DNA of 64,000 bases from Acorus gramineus (Eukaryota; Streptophyta; Magnoliopsida; Acorales; Acoraceae), in contig CM060847.1 of NCBI GenBank assembly GCA_030737835.1, forward strand, positions 18,911,280 through 18,975,279, given 5' to 3'. This document shows, piece after piece, positions 36,776-49,541 of this stretch (position 1 is its first letter; each line of letters begins with the position of its first letter). A model generated the notes under the pieces. It worked only from the letters and a program-made list of their open reading frames with translations, had not been told where the DNA came from and did not search any database. Made by a program: the position numbers and the translations under genes.

Positions 36776-36990
36776 AACATTGTTACACGCATTTTTTAAA
36801 GACACTTCACGAACAATTCATATACCTTGATATCCATCTAGCGAGGTACATACTTCCTAACACGAGATATACATCTCATAATTACTACTTATGTTTTCAA
36901 TTCAGATGGTCCATGTGATAAGTCAATTACTATTTAAAAAAAAATTAAAATATGTGCGGATTGTTCTTAACATTATTTTAATGAAAATAT
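36776..36990. mobile_element. Relative of the 12349-12594 MITE
   Basis: It shares CATTGTTACACGCA at the left, CCATCTAGCGAGGTA in the middle and AAAATATGTGCGGATT near the right with the delimited element at 12349-12594. I found no target-site duplication. Confidence 0.45.
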
Positions 36991-37259
36991 CTAATTTGCA
37001 ATAAAATATAAGATGCCCATTGTACAAAGTTTAGATTCCTAGCTAATCATTCATTCGGATTCCAGTTGTAATTAATTATGTAGTAGTACGGTTGATATAA
37101 TCCGTTGTTTGAACAATACCCGTATTGAGAGAGAAAAAAAAGCAGTCATGTATATGAAAATTAAATTACACTTTGTTTTGTCTGAGGATATTATGTGAAT
37201 TGGGACTCAACCCCCCGAGCCGTGAGGGGTGTGACATTGAGTTATTCGCTCTTGATAGC

Positions 37260-37737
37260 TATATTGAGATAGATAATAATCTAGGATAAATAATTAAATT
37301 TTTGTTTGGTTGCCTTTTTTGTTGTTCTCATTGAGAAACATAAAAATGATTTTTTTTGTTGTTTGGTTCATCTTGAATAAAATGATAATAAATGGTTGAT
37401 AAAGAATGAAGAAGAGTTTATGACTTTTTAAATGACAACTATACCCTTTGTGAATAGTATGAGAGATGTATGACTGTGATTTGATAGATGTGACAGTTTT
37501 TGGAATCTGTGTGAGACTGTTAGGTGAGATAAATTTTTTAAAATGACATAGAATAATATTTTTATCCATTGACATAATAAGCCCTGATAAACAATTCCAA
37601 CATTTTCTTAGAATAATTATCAGGCCTTATACTAGCTTATCCCTATCGGGAGTTTATTTATCAAAACAAATAGCTTTTCTGAGCTATTCTCATATATTCT
37701 TCCTTATTCTCACCTTATATTCCACGCCATACGGGGG
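37260..37737. mobile_element. Relative of the 8859-9314 MITE
   Basis: It shares the TTTGTTTGGTTG...TTCTCATTG interior and the right-hand AGCTTATCCC...CATACGGGGGC region with the element at 8859-9314. The ends are not fixed. Confidence 0.4.
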
Positions 37738-38229
37738 CAAAAGTCTTGTACGACCAATCATAAATTCAACCAGAAACCCTGTATACATGTATTTGGATTT
37801 GTAGCTGTTACTGCTTTGTTGGCCATGTATATTATATTGAACTCTTTTTGGGTTTGTCTGTTTATTTCATTTGCTTCACTTGGATGCTCTTAATTAAGAT
37901 CCCAATCTACATATATGGTTTAATGTTGGGTTTATGTCTTGTATTTCAATTTTTTGATTATCAAGGAAGAATTGCATAAGCCTAGTTTGTCTCTATAATT
38001 GAAAACAAGGTTTGAGTTATGTAATTAGCTTGCATGAAGGTGAAGGGCAACAACAGCCGAACAAAAATGAAAACATCACATGCATTTTTTTCACATGTAG
38101 TGACAATACTATAATTCTGTATTTTGTGTAAAAGCATTTTTTTGTACAATTGAGAGGTCGCTTTAAATAATTTAGAAAAAGAGTCAAATTTATAGTCATA
38201 TCCCACAAGATATGTATTCTAGAAATTAA

Positions 38230-38905
38230 TAAAATTTTTCTCTTCCCTTTTTGTGGACATAAACAGTCTTTGTTGAATCACATAAATCTCGTGTCTTTGT
38301 GTGGTTGTGGTTTTTTTTTTTTTCATTTTTCAATACTTTGCTGTGCCGCGCCATATTTTGTCAACAGTTTTAATGTTCACTTTGATTCATGTTTGTCATA
38401 ATAATTAAATTTGATCGGACATGATAAATTATGAAAAGATTACTAACGAAAAACAAGTTTCATGATGCAATAAGGATATGATGAGGACAAATAGAAATCC
38501 CAACAACCACAGGGCACTGATGATGAAATATATTACAAAATACTATGTCCACACGTAATTATATATGTTGAAAGTGAGAGTCATGTGTTTTTAATCCCAT
38601 CACAAAAAAATATTTCTTCCTTTTCCGTAGTTGTATATGCAACCTTTGTCAAATCATATAATATCTATTTTTGTGGTTGTGTATTTCTTTTAGTTGTTAT
38701 GATATTATTTCAACCGGATAAATACTCACTTTGGACCAGTTTTGTCATATTAATTAAGTCTGATTGAACATGATAAGATATGAAAATATTACCAATTAAA
38801 AAACAAGATAAATGATGCAACAACGATGAGGACAAATTGAACAACGACAGGGCACTGGTGATCAAATATTTCAACACACTCTGTCCATACGTAATCATGT
38901 TGTAA
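38230..38905. repeat. Old imperfect tandem duplication (about 340-bp unit)
   Basis: Unit 1 (about 38230-38565) and unit 2 (about 38600-38905) share ordered blocks: a TTTGT(T/C)(G/A)AATCA(C/T)AT start, TTTGTGTGGTTGTG/TTTTGTGGTTGTG, GACATGATAAATTATG/AACATGATAAGATATG, AGGGCACTGATGAT/AGGGCACTGGTGAT, and TGTCCACACGTAATTA/TGTCCATACGTAATCA. It lies just downstream of the MYB stop codon at 38988. Confidence 0.7.
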
Positions 38906-38987
38906 TTAAGATATCAATGACTTTTTCCCTATGTTTAACTAATGTGTTAAGAGAATCCCAACAACAAACCCTGACAAATAGAAGTTA

Positions 38988-40265
38988 CTAACAAAGAAAT
39001 GGTGAAGGTGGTCTTGTTTGAAAGTAACAAGAGGCCTGAACATTTTGTTGTTGGTCACATTGAATAGCAGCCTCACTTGAACCCCACAAACCCAACTCCC
39101 TCTCCAAGTCTTCTATCCACTTCTCCCTCTCGGCCCCTCCTGACATCTCCACCTGATCTCCTACTGCTGTGTCTTCCATGGCTAGCCAAGCTTTGTCGTC
39201 GTTGAACACGTCCCCAATGTCGAAGTAGGGCTCAACGGGGATCGTTTTTGGGCCATCGATGGCGCCAAAGGGGGAAGACAAGGTCGACATGATCTCTTTA
39301 TCAGACTCCATAATCGAGTGATCAATGTTGAGTTGTTCACTATCAAGGATGTTGAGGTCCTCGATGGATGACAAATTGGACATTGCTTTGTGTTGATTTG
39401 AATTCTCTGATGATGATGAATTGGATCCATTCGAATGTGTGATTCGCTTCTTCAAATGAGTGTTCCAAATGTTCTTGATTTCGTTGTCTGTCCTCCCCGG
39501 TAAGTGGGAGGCGATCTTCGACCACCTGCATTGTGATTAATTCGATTTTCATTTGAGAAAATTAAACTAGTGTTCTAAAAAATTGCTACATATATATAGA
39601 GAGAGAGACCATGTGACATACTTGTTTCCGAGCAAGTGGTGAAGCCTGATAATGGTCTCCTCTTCATCCTGTGTGAAGTTCCCGCGCTTGATGTCGGGTC
39701 GAAGGTAATTAATCCACCTCAAACGGCAGCTCTTCCCGCATCGAAGCAACCCTTCATTTTGGAAATCGAAAATCATCCAAGTCAGTTCTACTCACCAAAA
39801 CATCAATTATAGAACTTTCAATCAGTTTGATAACTCTGATTTAGAAAAACAAAAATTCCTTGTTCTCAAGAATCTATTTTTATCAATCCATTTTTTTTTT
39901 TTTTATCAATAAAAAAAAGAATCCATTTTTAATAGGCCATGTGATAATAAAATATGTCTGGGACATACAGGAATAAACATAGGAACAGAAAATTCCAAAC
40001 AAGATTTTTCTAGGTGTTCCAGCAAAAATAGATTGAGAATAAATATTATGTTTGAAATTCTCCATTCCTGTAATTTTATATGTTAAATTTCTCATTCCAC
40101 GAAATTTAGTTGAATATGAATGAAACCTGCTTGTTTAGGAAGGGCACGCCAGTTTGCATGACCGTGCTGTTGAATATATGCGACGAGCTTCATGTCCTCC
40201 GCACGAGTCCAGGACCCCTTCTTCAGCCCCACCTTCTCGCAGCACGGAGCGCGCCCTCGTCCCAT
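38988..40265 (-). CDS. R2R3-MYB transcription factor (3 exons)
   Basis: Exons are 40265-40127 (139 nt), 39751-39622 (130 nt) and 39525-38988 (538 nt), giving 268 aa. Intron 1 begins GTTTCA and ends GAAG; intron 2 begins GTATGT and ends TGCAG; both sit at the usual R2R3-MYB positions, and the 130-nt middle exon is the typical size. The protein starts [18 protein letters not shown]2 (about 16-66) has W19, W39 and W59; R3 (about 69-118) has F72, W91 and W110, the normal plant pattern. The start of R2 reads SWTRAED where most relatives have PWTPEED. The C-terminal half is acidic, contains EDLNIL and ends PPSPFLC. R2R3-MYBs are nuclear DNA-binding regulators. The N terminus ([24 protein letters not shown]) is closest to subgroups 2 and 3 (MYB14/15 and MYB58/63 types: stress phenolics, lignin), but I cannot fix the subgroup from the C terminus. 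All parts look intact. Confidence 0.95.
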
Positions 40266-40337
40266 CTCTCTTTCTCTCTTCCTCTGTATTGAAAATCAAT
40301 ATTTTTGATGTCTCCACAAAGGGTCTCTCTGTGTTCT

Positions 40338-40347
40338 CTATATATAG
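40338..40347 (-). promoter_or_regulatory. TATA box of the MYB gene
   Basis: CTATATATAG, palindromic, 73-82 bp upstream of the ATG. A start site about 30 bp downstream would give a leader of roughly 45 nt. Confidence 0.65.
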
Positions 40348-40715
40348 ATGTGTGTGAAGAGTGAACGATTTCACTACTTCTATGTTTAAATTCCAACGCA
40401 TGAGTCGTATAGCAGGCCTAAAATTCTTTCCTTCACCAAACTCCTTTTTGTTAGACAGATATTTGTGGGGACGACGTTGTGCACGTACTTAGTCAATCAA
40501 GTATTAATTTTTTGTGTTTTTTTTTTTTTTGGTGGGTTCGTTGATCATCAAATCCTACTTTTGTAAGTTTGAATTATTCATTTCCACTAACACACCACAT
40601 ATTTAATTAGAAAATTATCACCCGTTTCATTTTTCTGTTAAAATATAGGCCTACTATTATAAAAAATAAAATATATATTAAAATTTAATTTTCACGTATT
40701 ACGATAATACAGTAT

Positions 40716-40753
40716 ACAATACGATAGCGTAGTGAATACTATGCTATCGTAGT
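40716..40753. repeat. Short hairpin in the MYB upstream region
   Basis: ATACGATAGCGTAGT and ACTATGCTATCGTAGT face each other across a loop of a few bases and pair at about 13 of 15 positions. It may be a relic of the TATGATAGCG MITE family found just upstream (40859-41140). Confidence 0.5.
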
Positions 40754-40800
40754 GTAAAGGCGGTTGGATAAATTCTTCTAAACTAGAGATGGGGTGTATA

Positions 40801-41881
40801 CAGTGGCGGAGCCACCAAGGGACGACTGGACGAGGGGGCATGGTTTTTTTTTTTTTTGGAGAATGTTATGTCCTGTCTTAATTACAACCCCAATTGCAGT
40901 TCACATCAGTTTTCTTTTTTAAAAAAGGTCATATACTCTCCAATTGAAGTGTAAGCAGTTATATGAAATGAAGTATATACTAAGATACACTGATATATTT
41001 TTTCGCGTTGAAAAAATGATAATTTTTTTGCGTTATATACTATGATAGATTCTCATACACTATGATAGCGCAGTATATACCACGTTATCATAGTGTATAG
41101 GGCTGCAAAATAGACTAGTGTATCAACGCTTTTATTTTATTTATGAGATCTTTTTTATTATGGCTCATAACATATAGGCAATAGGTCATGAGCATTACAA
41201 CTCAATAGCAATAACAATAATCCATTTTTTATGTATCTAGAAGGCAGAAAATCAAGGAACTCCCCCCTCCTTTATGAAGATGATAACTCTATAAAATCTC
41301 TTAATCACAATAAAAATCTATACAAGCTCTCCATTTTTTTTATTAACCACTACACGAATAAACCGATGATGAAGATAATTGAAAGAGTGTGAGACCCTCC
41401 CGATATCACCAAAACCCAACAATTCAACACTGAATAAAGTAAATAAATGATTCATTGATACACTAATATATAAAGAAAATTCAAGATATAAATAAGCACC
41501 TTAAATACAAGGCACTAGGTATCTGATTTATTCACTAAGATTGTTGGATTGATAATGATAAATCATTCAACATTTTCAAAATATAAAAACTCCTCAAGGT
41601 CAAATTTAAATGTATGCATTGCTTATTAGATTTACGTTTAATTTTTTTTTTTTGTGAATCATTAATATGAAATTTGACATATTGTTTTAAAATATGAAAA
41701 TTATCTTTTAGAATTACTCAGTGATATGTTTCATATGAATATCTTTATTTTATTTTATACATATTCATTTTTTAATCTATGCTATTGAAATTAAAAAAAA
41801 TATATAATGATTTAACTTTAGAAAAAATATACATGAGTTACATTAGGCCCCCCTTTTATAAAAATTCTGGCTCTGCCACTG
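40801..41881. mobile_element. hAT-like element upstream of the MYB gene, 1081 bp
   Basis: Terminal inverted repeats CAGTGGCGGAGCCA and CAGTGGCAGAGCCA (inward from the right) differ at one base. Flanking 8-mers GGTGTATA (40793-40800) and AGTGTATA (41882-41889) match at 7 of 8. No transposase is visible. It contains a nested MITE (40859-41140). Its near end is 536 bp upstream of the MYB ATG, so it separates the proximal promoter from sequence further out. Confidence 0.8.
40859..41140 (-). mobile_element. MITE nested in the hAT-like element
   Basis: Read on the minus strand it begins AAGCGTTGATACACTAG, contains TATGATAACGTGG and ends GACATAACATTCTCC. These match the ends of the family member at 62458-62700 (GAGCGCTGATACAC and GGAAAATGATACGTCC from the other end). 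The flanks are T-rich, so the duplication cannot be judged. Confidence 0.55.
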
Positions 41882-41889
41882 AGTGTATA

Positions 41890-44800
41890 TTACTCTATTT
41901 AATTTCATGGGTGCATGGAATCATGAGAGTGATGTCCAAAAGGCTCTTAATATGCCAGTTTTGTTGACCCGTTTTGTGGATTTAATTTTTGACAGAATGT
42001 AATTTTAAAAAACAAATTTTTCATAAAAAGATGCTCTAGCTCAATTATTTTTATTATTAAGAATACTTTTAATATGATTTTTCAGCAAAACTGTTTTGTT
42101 GATTTTTGACTGAAAATAAAAAAAAACTTAATTTATTAAGAACCCATTGGGAACCATTACCTGAAAATGATTTTCAGTTGAAACAGTTTCACAATGGTTC
42201 CGAAAATGACTTGAAATGAGAGTTATTTAATTTGAAGAAATAAGGATTATACCATTGATTATGTATGATTATCTAGATATATATTCAAGATAATACATAA
42301 TTTAGTTGGTTTAAATTTTCTATGGAAAATGCTTTAGGTTGCGTTTCGAAACACATATTGAAAAATAACTTTTGTAATAAAGCAGCTTTTTAACATGCTT
42401 TTTTTTATCATGCCTTGTTTTGGGGTGTTTTTCTTTTAATCGAGGAATCACGTTTTTGCTGATAACAGAAGCTGTTTTTACACATTTAAAATCCGAAAAG
42501 CATACACAGATTGCTTTGAAAAACACAGATTTTGATATGAATTGACTCGTATCCTCCTGTTGATTCTCAATTAATTCGATGTGTTTGGCAATCCGTTTGG
42601 AGCTTTTTGACAGACTAAAAAGCAAAAACTGTCACAAACGAGTTACCAAAATCACCCTTTAGTGATTTTTGAACTTATCATTGAAAGGTTAGGCTGATCC
42701 GAATTTAAGCCTTAAAAGAGTTTATACTAGTTTTAGAGTTTAATCTAGCTACCAAAACAGGATACAGCAATTCTTTAATGGTATACTATGGTAATATATG
42801 ATAATTTAGTTTAATCTTGTAATTAATAACTGAAAAGGGTATAAAATTAAACTAATGATTAATCTATTTCAATAAGTTATATATTGCTTGTATTAATAAA
42901 ATTTAATCCAGCAAATGTATAGCGATAATATTCTGTATGATATTAGTGATACTATAGTATTCCAACACAACACAACACAACACAACATTCATGGTTTTTA
43001 AAGCAAAATTTGTTAGATTTTAATTTAGTCTCTCTAACATGAATTGCGTGTGATCTTCAACAAGTTTGGGTTACGAAATACCATCTTTTACTATTGAGTT
43101 CTAGTTACCAGATTCCGCTCATGTTAATTGGATGTGATGTACATGAATTCTGTCGTATCATCATTGTTCATGTACTCATGGATTTCTTGTTATATAACTG
43201 TTCAATGTGGAAGAGCATAATATATGATAAGAATAAGATTAGTAGTTTCGATCAAAACGTATATGATAATGATACGGTACTCATAACTGCAAGCTTCATA
43301 GACGCAACAGGTCGGACGGATCAGAATCATTATTGCAGCATATCCATGTGACCATATTGACGGGCCCTATACGAATAACGCTACACAGTTACAGCATTTG
43401 GCAAGTACAAATATGATCAAGGATGTTAAATCAACAATTGAAAGTTAATTTCTATTTTTAATGATTTTCGTTTGTTTTGATTTAGCATAATAAGTTGCCT
43501 CTTTTGGTAGGAGGATATTGAGGGTAGTATGATTTTTCTTTTTCTAATTATTAAGAAATAAATAAAATATCTTCAAAGAGATTTTAGGAGAATATCGTGA
43601 GGTTATATTTTGATGGGATTTTGTTTACTACAAATAAACTCTGTAATCAGTGAAAATAAAAAAAATATGATCATTTGAGTTTCTTTTCTTTATTTTTCTA
43701 TTCTTTTTGTTGTTCTTGATGGAATAGCAGATTTATAGAAACTCATCGTTCTGGTATTTTTTGCGAAGAATTAATAGGTTCGTTGGAGCTTAAAGATCCC
43801 ACAACCCTTTTTGCGTGAAGCTTGATCGGATCCGTGGAAGATAATTTGCCTTTCACACATCCCTTTGTGCAAGAAGGTTGATCTGGACCAAATCTTCATG
43901 TATATGGTAGTATAATTTGTCTTTCCCATCATTCACAAATAGAAAAATAATCCAAAACAGTTGATCACCGAAACATCTTTTGGCAGGTTGGTAGAATTTA
44001 AGGCACAATGGGTCTAGGTTAAGCCCAACACACATCAAATAATTTAATTGTTTAACGCGTTTGAGATCGTCCGATTTCTTTAAGATTGCCATTATGACTG
44101 AGATATTTAGTTATATTTCAAAATTAAAATTAGGGTTAATTAAATTTTAATCCTTTTTTTTAGGATTTAATTAAATCATGTATTTTAAAGTGATAAGATA
44201 GGACGGTCACGAGTTTTCCAATGCGTGGGTCTAACCCGATCCCAAGGTACGAGTGTTACTCCTGCTAACAAAACAAAATAAATATCACTTATATACCAAA
44301 TAAAGATAGACAATTGAGATAGATCTTCAAAGATACACAAGGATTGATCAGCATAATGTATATCAGCCAAACAACATAGACTCGACATTTGATAGATACA
44401 CCTCACCCGATCACAACATACGTCGTCGACGACATCCCCAACATGTCCCCACATGTCACAGGCATTTGGTCACCAACCAAAAAAAAAAAATAAAAAAAAT
44501 CACCTAGCTAGTTGAACAAAGTCTGGAAGGCCATTACATGCAACATAGACTGGCATTTGAACACACACAGTAGTGCAGAAAGCATAGTGTGCTGTGAAAG
44601 TCTTCATATATAGTCTCTACCTGCTTGTGAATGTGATGTTTGGGTCTGAAAATTTAACTGGTTTTTGGTTTTAATTTGTTGTGTGTAAGATTGACAATTA
44701 AGCTACACATCACTCTCATTCTCTTCTGTACGTGTGACCCTCTATGGAGTCAAGATACAATTTTCAAATCATGTAGGGGAAGTACACTAGTTGAAGTTGA

Positions 44801-45236
44801 TTCAAATGTCTTATGCAGCATTTTTAAAAATTATCAAATTCAATAATGATAAATAAAGTACGGACAATGGGGGCCCTTTCATATTATAATATTCAGATAT
44901 ATTTTATTTGTTAATATATAATTAATATTGTGGTGGCACAAGAGGTCAAGTTTGTAGTAAGTCTGCCCAACTATTTTTGTCTGATTAGAAACAAAGGGAA
45001 GAATTCTTCAATACATGCGTCACTTAAAAAGTGTAAAGTTTATGTGAAAATTTGAACGTATAGAGGTCAAATATGTGGCTGATATGTTCACATTTGAAAG
45101 AAAACACACAAAGATAATTAAACAGCTTATGCTTGGATCTAGTTTTCTGTCCTGGCTTTTGTGAAAAGACGACTTGCTAAAGTTATTTAAGTTCAACATG
45201 TGGCCTACTTTAACAAAGTTCTGTTTGACAAAAAAG
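41890..45236. other. AT-rich intergenic DNA, no gene seen
   Basis: No coding similarity recognised. Four CAACA units occur at about 42963-42986. The short frame at 43094-43351 has no recognisable domain. Confidence 0.4.
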
Positions 45237-45720
45237 AATTCTTCGTATTTGATATTTATAATAAGACATATAATAATCCGTACAACAATATTAAAATGAT
45301 TTTTTTGTTGTTTGATTCACTTTCGATAAAGTGATGATAAATGGTGAATATATAAGAGATAATTAAATAAGAATTTATGATTTTTTAAATAAACAACTAC
45401 ACCGCTGTATAAATTGTTTGTTTGAGAATAAGTGTAAGAGATGTGTGTGTGACATGAAATATTTGATGTTCATGGAATGTGTGAGAATATTAGTTGATAT
45501 CATATTTTAAAAACGATACAGAAGGATATTTTTATTCATTGGTATAGATAAATCTTGATAATTAATTATATTATCCCCTAAAATAGTGTTCGAGCTTATT
45601 CCTAGCTTATTGAGGTATGACTATTAGAGTTTATTCTCCTAAAACAAACATCTGTTTATTTCCCCTTATTCCTCTTGCTTCTCCATTATTCCCCGGTTAT
45701 GCTTCACTCAAAGGGGGGTT
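45237..45720. mobile_element. Relative of the 8859-9314 MITE
   Basis: Shares the TTTTTTGTTGTTTGATTCA interior and the right-hand GAGCTTATTCCTAGCTTATT...CCTTATTC region with the other members, ending near GGGGGGTTA. Left end not resolved. Confidence 0.4.
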
Positions 45721-47904
45721 AGGATGTGTTGATCTTGGATGAAAATTGAAAGAACACGAAATAATATATATGGGTTATTAGGAAAGTAATAGAAAATTGA
45801 TTGTTTAACCAAGGTTTTTTTTATTATTTGTGTGCGCGATGGAATTCTATCATTCTCATTGGGGTGAGAAATATTTTACACAACGAAAGCGAGAAGAAAA
45901 TTAAAATTTGAAAGAAATTCTTCCATCTTTTTTTCTTTGGTATCAACACTAATTTTAATGAATGATCAAAGTGAAAATTTTACTTTTTTTTTATCATTTT
46001 TCTTTTATTTTTTTTTTACTTGATAAACTTTTTATTTTATTTTATTTATTGATCAAATCTTCTTTCATCAACGGATGCACGACTCAAGCCCAAAATTGCA
46101 CACAATTTCTTTTTTTCATTTTTTCTACATACACAACACTCCAAAAATTTAACTTTGCTTAACTTGAACTTTCCTCTATTTACAGGAACGGTTACGTTAT
46201 GCTTACCAGGTGTAATAATTAACAAGCATTGTTACCAACAGTTTTTCTATAGTCTCATTTTTAGTCCAATATATCTTATTAGTAACTTACACTAGTAATA
46301 ACAATGTGTGTGTGTGTATATATATATACATACCATGTTATATATTTTTTTATATATAAGTCTTAAAAATATTTGAATATACACTTCATCTTTTACGATA
46401 TATATATTATTAGATGATGTATACTATTTTCTTAAAAAAAAAATCAAAATGGTTGCAAATTGCGTTCGAGTTGTAAAATAGATTGTGTATGATATTATTC
46501 TAGTTATTTTTTTTTTTGAAGAAAATGTAGATTTTGCTATTTGATTTTATTTCTAAATTTGACTTACAAAGTCCGAGAGCGAAACATAAGGAAAGAAATA
46601 ACAAAGTAGATATTATTCTAGTTAATAGTTTCATTTCATTTGATTTCCCCCTTTTGTTGTAAGAAAAAGCAAAACATGAAATACAAACTACACTACATGG
46701 CCTAAATTGTGGCTAAGTCAGTCAATGGATCAGATGCCGATCAGATCCATATCATATCCTAATTATTCAAATATTGATATTAATTTCAGATTCAGATCTC
46801 TTCAAATACCAATTAAATACATATATACTAATTTGGATGAACAAGAAATATATATCATATATAGAACATGTACAATGGGTTTCTTCCTTTTCTTTTCTTA
46901 TTATTATTATTATTATTATTTTTATTTTTATTTTTTTGGCTTTACGTTGGCCAAGGTCCCCAGGAGAAGGAATCTAGATTTTGTAGCCATTTAAATTCAA
47001 TATTTTAAAAACCTAACAATTCATTGTAATGGAAAAATGAATGAGTTAAGATTTACTGGTTCAACTATTGGCCTAGTCGGATCTGAACTCTATATGAATT
47101 ATTATTAATAATAAATAAATTTATAAAAATATGAATATTTTAGAAAATCTTTGCATGATTATGAAGTCATAATTTTAATACTTTTTGAGCTTTTATTTAA
47201 AATATTAACATGATTTTATTATACAAAATATAAACTTTTTATTAGATTTCATGTTTTAACTAGTAACTTATCAAAATATCTATGAATAAAGTACCAATCA
47301 TTTTAATCAATCGATAGCCAATACTTTAAAACCGTCTATTCAACCGATGGGTTGATTAAGTTTTACTAGTTTTTTATACCATCGATTTTTTTATGGTAAA
47401 TCAATATGAAATTCATAACGGATGACTGTTTAACTAGTTGGACCGGCCAGGTCGGTCGGGATTTAAAACACTGGTTAAATCAACATCATCTATTTTTAAT
47501 CGATAATATTACAAAAAAATTTAACATTCTGGCATGTTTTGAATATTTTTCTAAATTTATACTTAAAAAATATGATAATAAATGGTATACACACTTTTTA
47601 AGATATATAAAAAATCACATAATTCATTAAATGAAATATAAATTTGGTCTAATATAAAAGACTGATTATGTGAGACGATGAGTAATAACGCCGAATGTTA
47701 GTACATGTAAATCCATTTTATATTTATTGACCATGAGGTTGGAGGATGAACCAATTTCAAAGCCCATAACAACAAAAGCGTAAGATAAAAATGCATAGAA
47801 TTAATCTAAAGTATAAAGGGATATATATACCAAACATTATCCTTAATCTAAACACCCGGTGTCAAAATAGATGGACCTTTCCGTGATGGCACCTTTGAAA
47901 AAAT
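45721..47904. other. AT-rich intergenic DNA with repeat fragments
   Basis: Fragments include a CATTGTTACC-type MITE end near 46229, one end of the TATCCGA-type family near 46713 (TAAGTCAGTCAATGGATCAG), an (ATT)n run at about 46901-46920 and a GGACCGGCCAGGTCGGTCGG repeat tail at 47440-47475. No gene seen. Confidence 0.35.
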
Positions 47905-48447
47905 GGCTGGCTGATTAAAAAATTTGAACTTACTTTAATATAAATGGACTACAGTAATAAATTGGTGCTAAAAAAAAAATCTTTTGAAATTTAAATAGTT
48001 GGGGGGCACAAGTCCTCGCTTACGTTAGGCTTACATGGTTCTTAAGTCACAACACATTGAGCAAATAAAGTGAAGCACTGATATATTTAATCTATTTTAT
48101 AATCGGTACTTTTTGTAACTTTATAGATTATGATAATATAATATATATTGTGTTATCATAGTATATACTGTTCTATTATAGTGTATTATAAAATAAATTT
48201 TTTTTAAAGTGAAAAAATATATTATTATATCACAATATATACTTTATTTCATCGAACAATATGCGTTTTAATAAGAGAATATATAATTTTTTTTAAAAAT
48301 AGTGTGGATTGTAAATAAAGTTACAATAAGAGCTGAACATATCATTTTCTAATAAAATATTACATAGAGGCCATGAACCGTCCAAATCTATCAAAGCCCA
48401 CTAACATTGTAACACAATCAAATCAAGCTCCACTGTTTACATAGCTT
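47905..48447. repeat. Diverged copy of 62340-62870 with its own MITE insertion
   Basis: Shares CTGATTAAA, TACAGTAATA, CTTACGTTAGGCTTACAT, CACATTGAGCAAATAAA, GAGGCCATGAACC and ACACAA(T/C)CAAATCAAG in order with the segment at 62340-62870. Each copy is interrupted by a related MITE at a different point. Confidence 0.75.
48072..48350. mobile_element. GAGNGCTGATAC-family MITE, 279 bp
   Basis: The left end is GAAGCACTGATA and the right end reads CATATCATTTTCT. Flanks AATAAAGT (48064-48071) and AATAAAAT (48351-48358) match at 7 of 8. The homologous site near 62750 lacks the insertion, which confirms the borders approximately. Confidence 0.7.
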
Positions 48448-49406
48448 AGGTACGGGTCCATTTGAATATGCGTTTCAGGCCTCGTTTGGTTTGCAGTTCC
48501 GGAGTCAGAAATTTGTCTTAGTGGAGGGGAACTTAAACTAGAGCATCCACACACACTAAGCAACAACAATAAAATTATAGATTTTTAAAAATACATGATA
48601 AAATTTCAATTGATATAAAAATTAAAGTTTAATGATCTGTTTAAAAGTTCAACAAAAACGATAACAAAAAATGATGTTTATTCCTCTTTCAAAACTATGC
48701 AAAAAAATAAAAAAGATAATGTATGAGCTTTATTTGTAATTCTAATATGATAGACCAGATAAATTTTTTTGATAAAAGAAACATAAAAGATGAAAATTTA
48801 ATCAAACGGATGAATGAATATCAATCAAATATAATAGAAACTATTGTATAACCGGAATAATCTATCCATGCCCCAAACCAAGAAAACTAAATATGAAAAG
48901 AGGATGTACTACTCTTAATTTTAAATATAATCATAAACCAATTAAATGAACAAACGAAAAATATATCTGATACATGTCTTAACAAAAATTAATTTATTAG
49001 TATTCGACCAAACTACAACAAAATGTACACTAAACCAAAAAAACACCACACATATACATACTACTTATTGCAGGGGCAACTGCGCCCCCCCCTCCACTCA
49101 GCCCCATGTGGTTCCACCACTGCTCGTTTGGATCTGTGGTCCCGTGGCTTTTGCGTTGTGGAATTATGAAAAAAGTAAACCGCAGATCCAAACATGTCCT
49201 GCGATTTGTAAAGCATAAAAATGCGTCCTGCATTCTCTTTGTTAAAAATATAACAAGTCCAACGTTCTCAAACAATGCTTTTGAAAAGAGAACATCGCAA
49301 GGTAGCCATTTGTCTATTGAATGTGTCACTGTTCGTATGCCTTGAGGGGACTTATGAGGACTAAGTTATGTAGTCCGACTTTGATCATTCTTCCCTCCTT
49401 TGTATT
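48448..49406. other. AT-rich intergenic DNA, no gene seen
   Basis: A small foldback at about 49121-49200 has facing GTTTGGATCTGTGGT and GTTTGGATCTGCGGT arms. No gene seen. Confidence 0.35.
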
Positions 49407-49541
49407 TGTTAGAATGAGAGACTGAAATAATGGGAATCCTTGTATTCCACTTAGGGTTTAATCTCTTTATATATACAAATGTCTAGGAGTTACACGTGTA
49501 ATACACTACATACATTGTAAGATAACACATATAATCTAACA
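49407..49541 (-). repeat. Copia 3' LTR
   Basis: 135 bp, TGTTAGAATG at the left edge and TCTAACA at the right edge as written on the plus strand. TG...CA ends. Confidence 0.9.

Noticed and set aside
42963-42986. CAACA repeat as a telomere-like or CRISPR-like array
   Set aside because: Only four or five short units without spacers; a simple microsatellite.
43094-43351. 85-codon plus-strand frame
   Set aside because: No recognisable domain, AT-rich intergenic composition, no splice or promoter context.
47003-47475. Possible hAT-like element ending in GGACCGGCC words
   Set aside because: The right tail resembles a known repeat style, but the left end and duplication could not be found.
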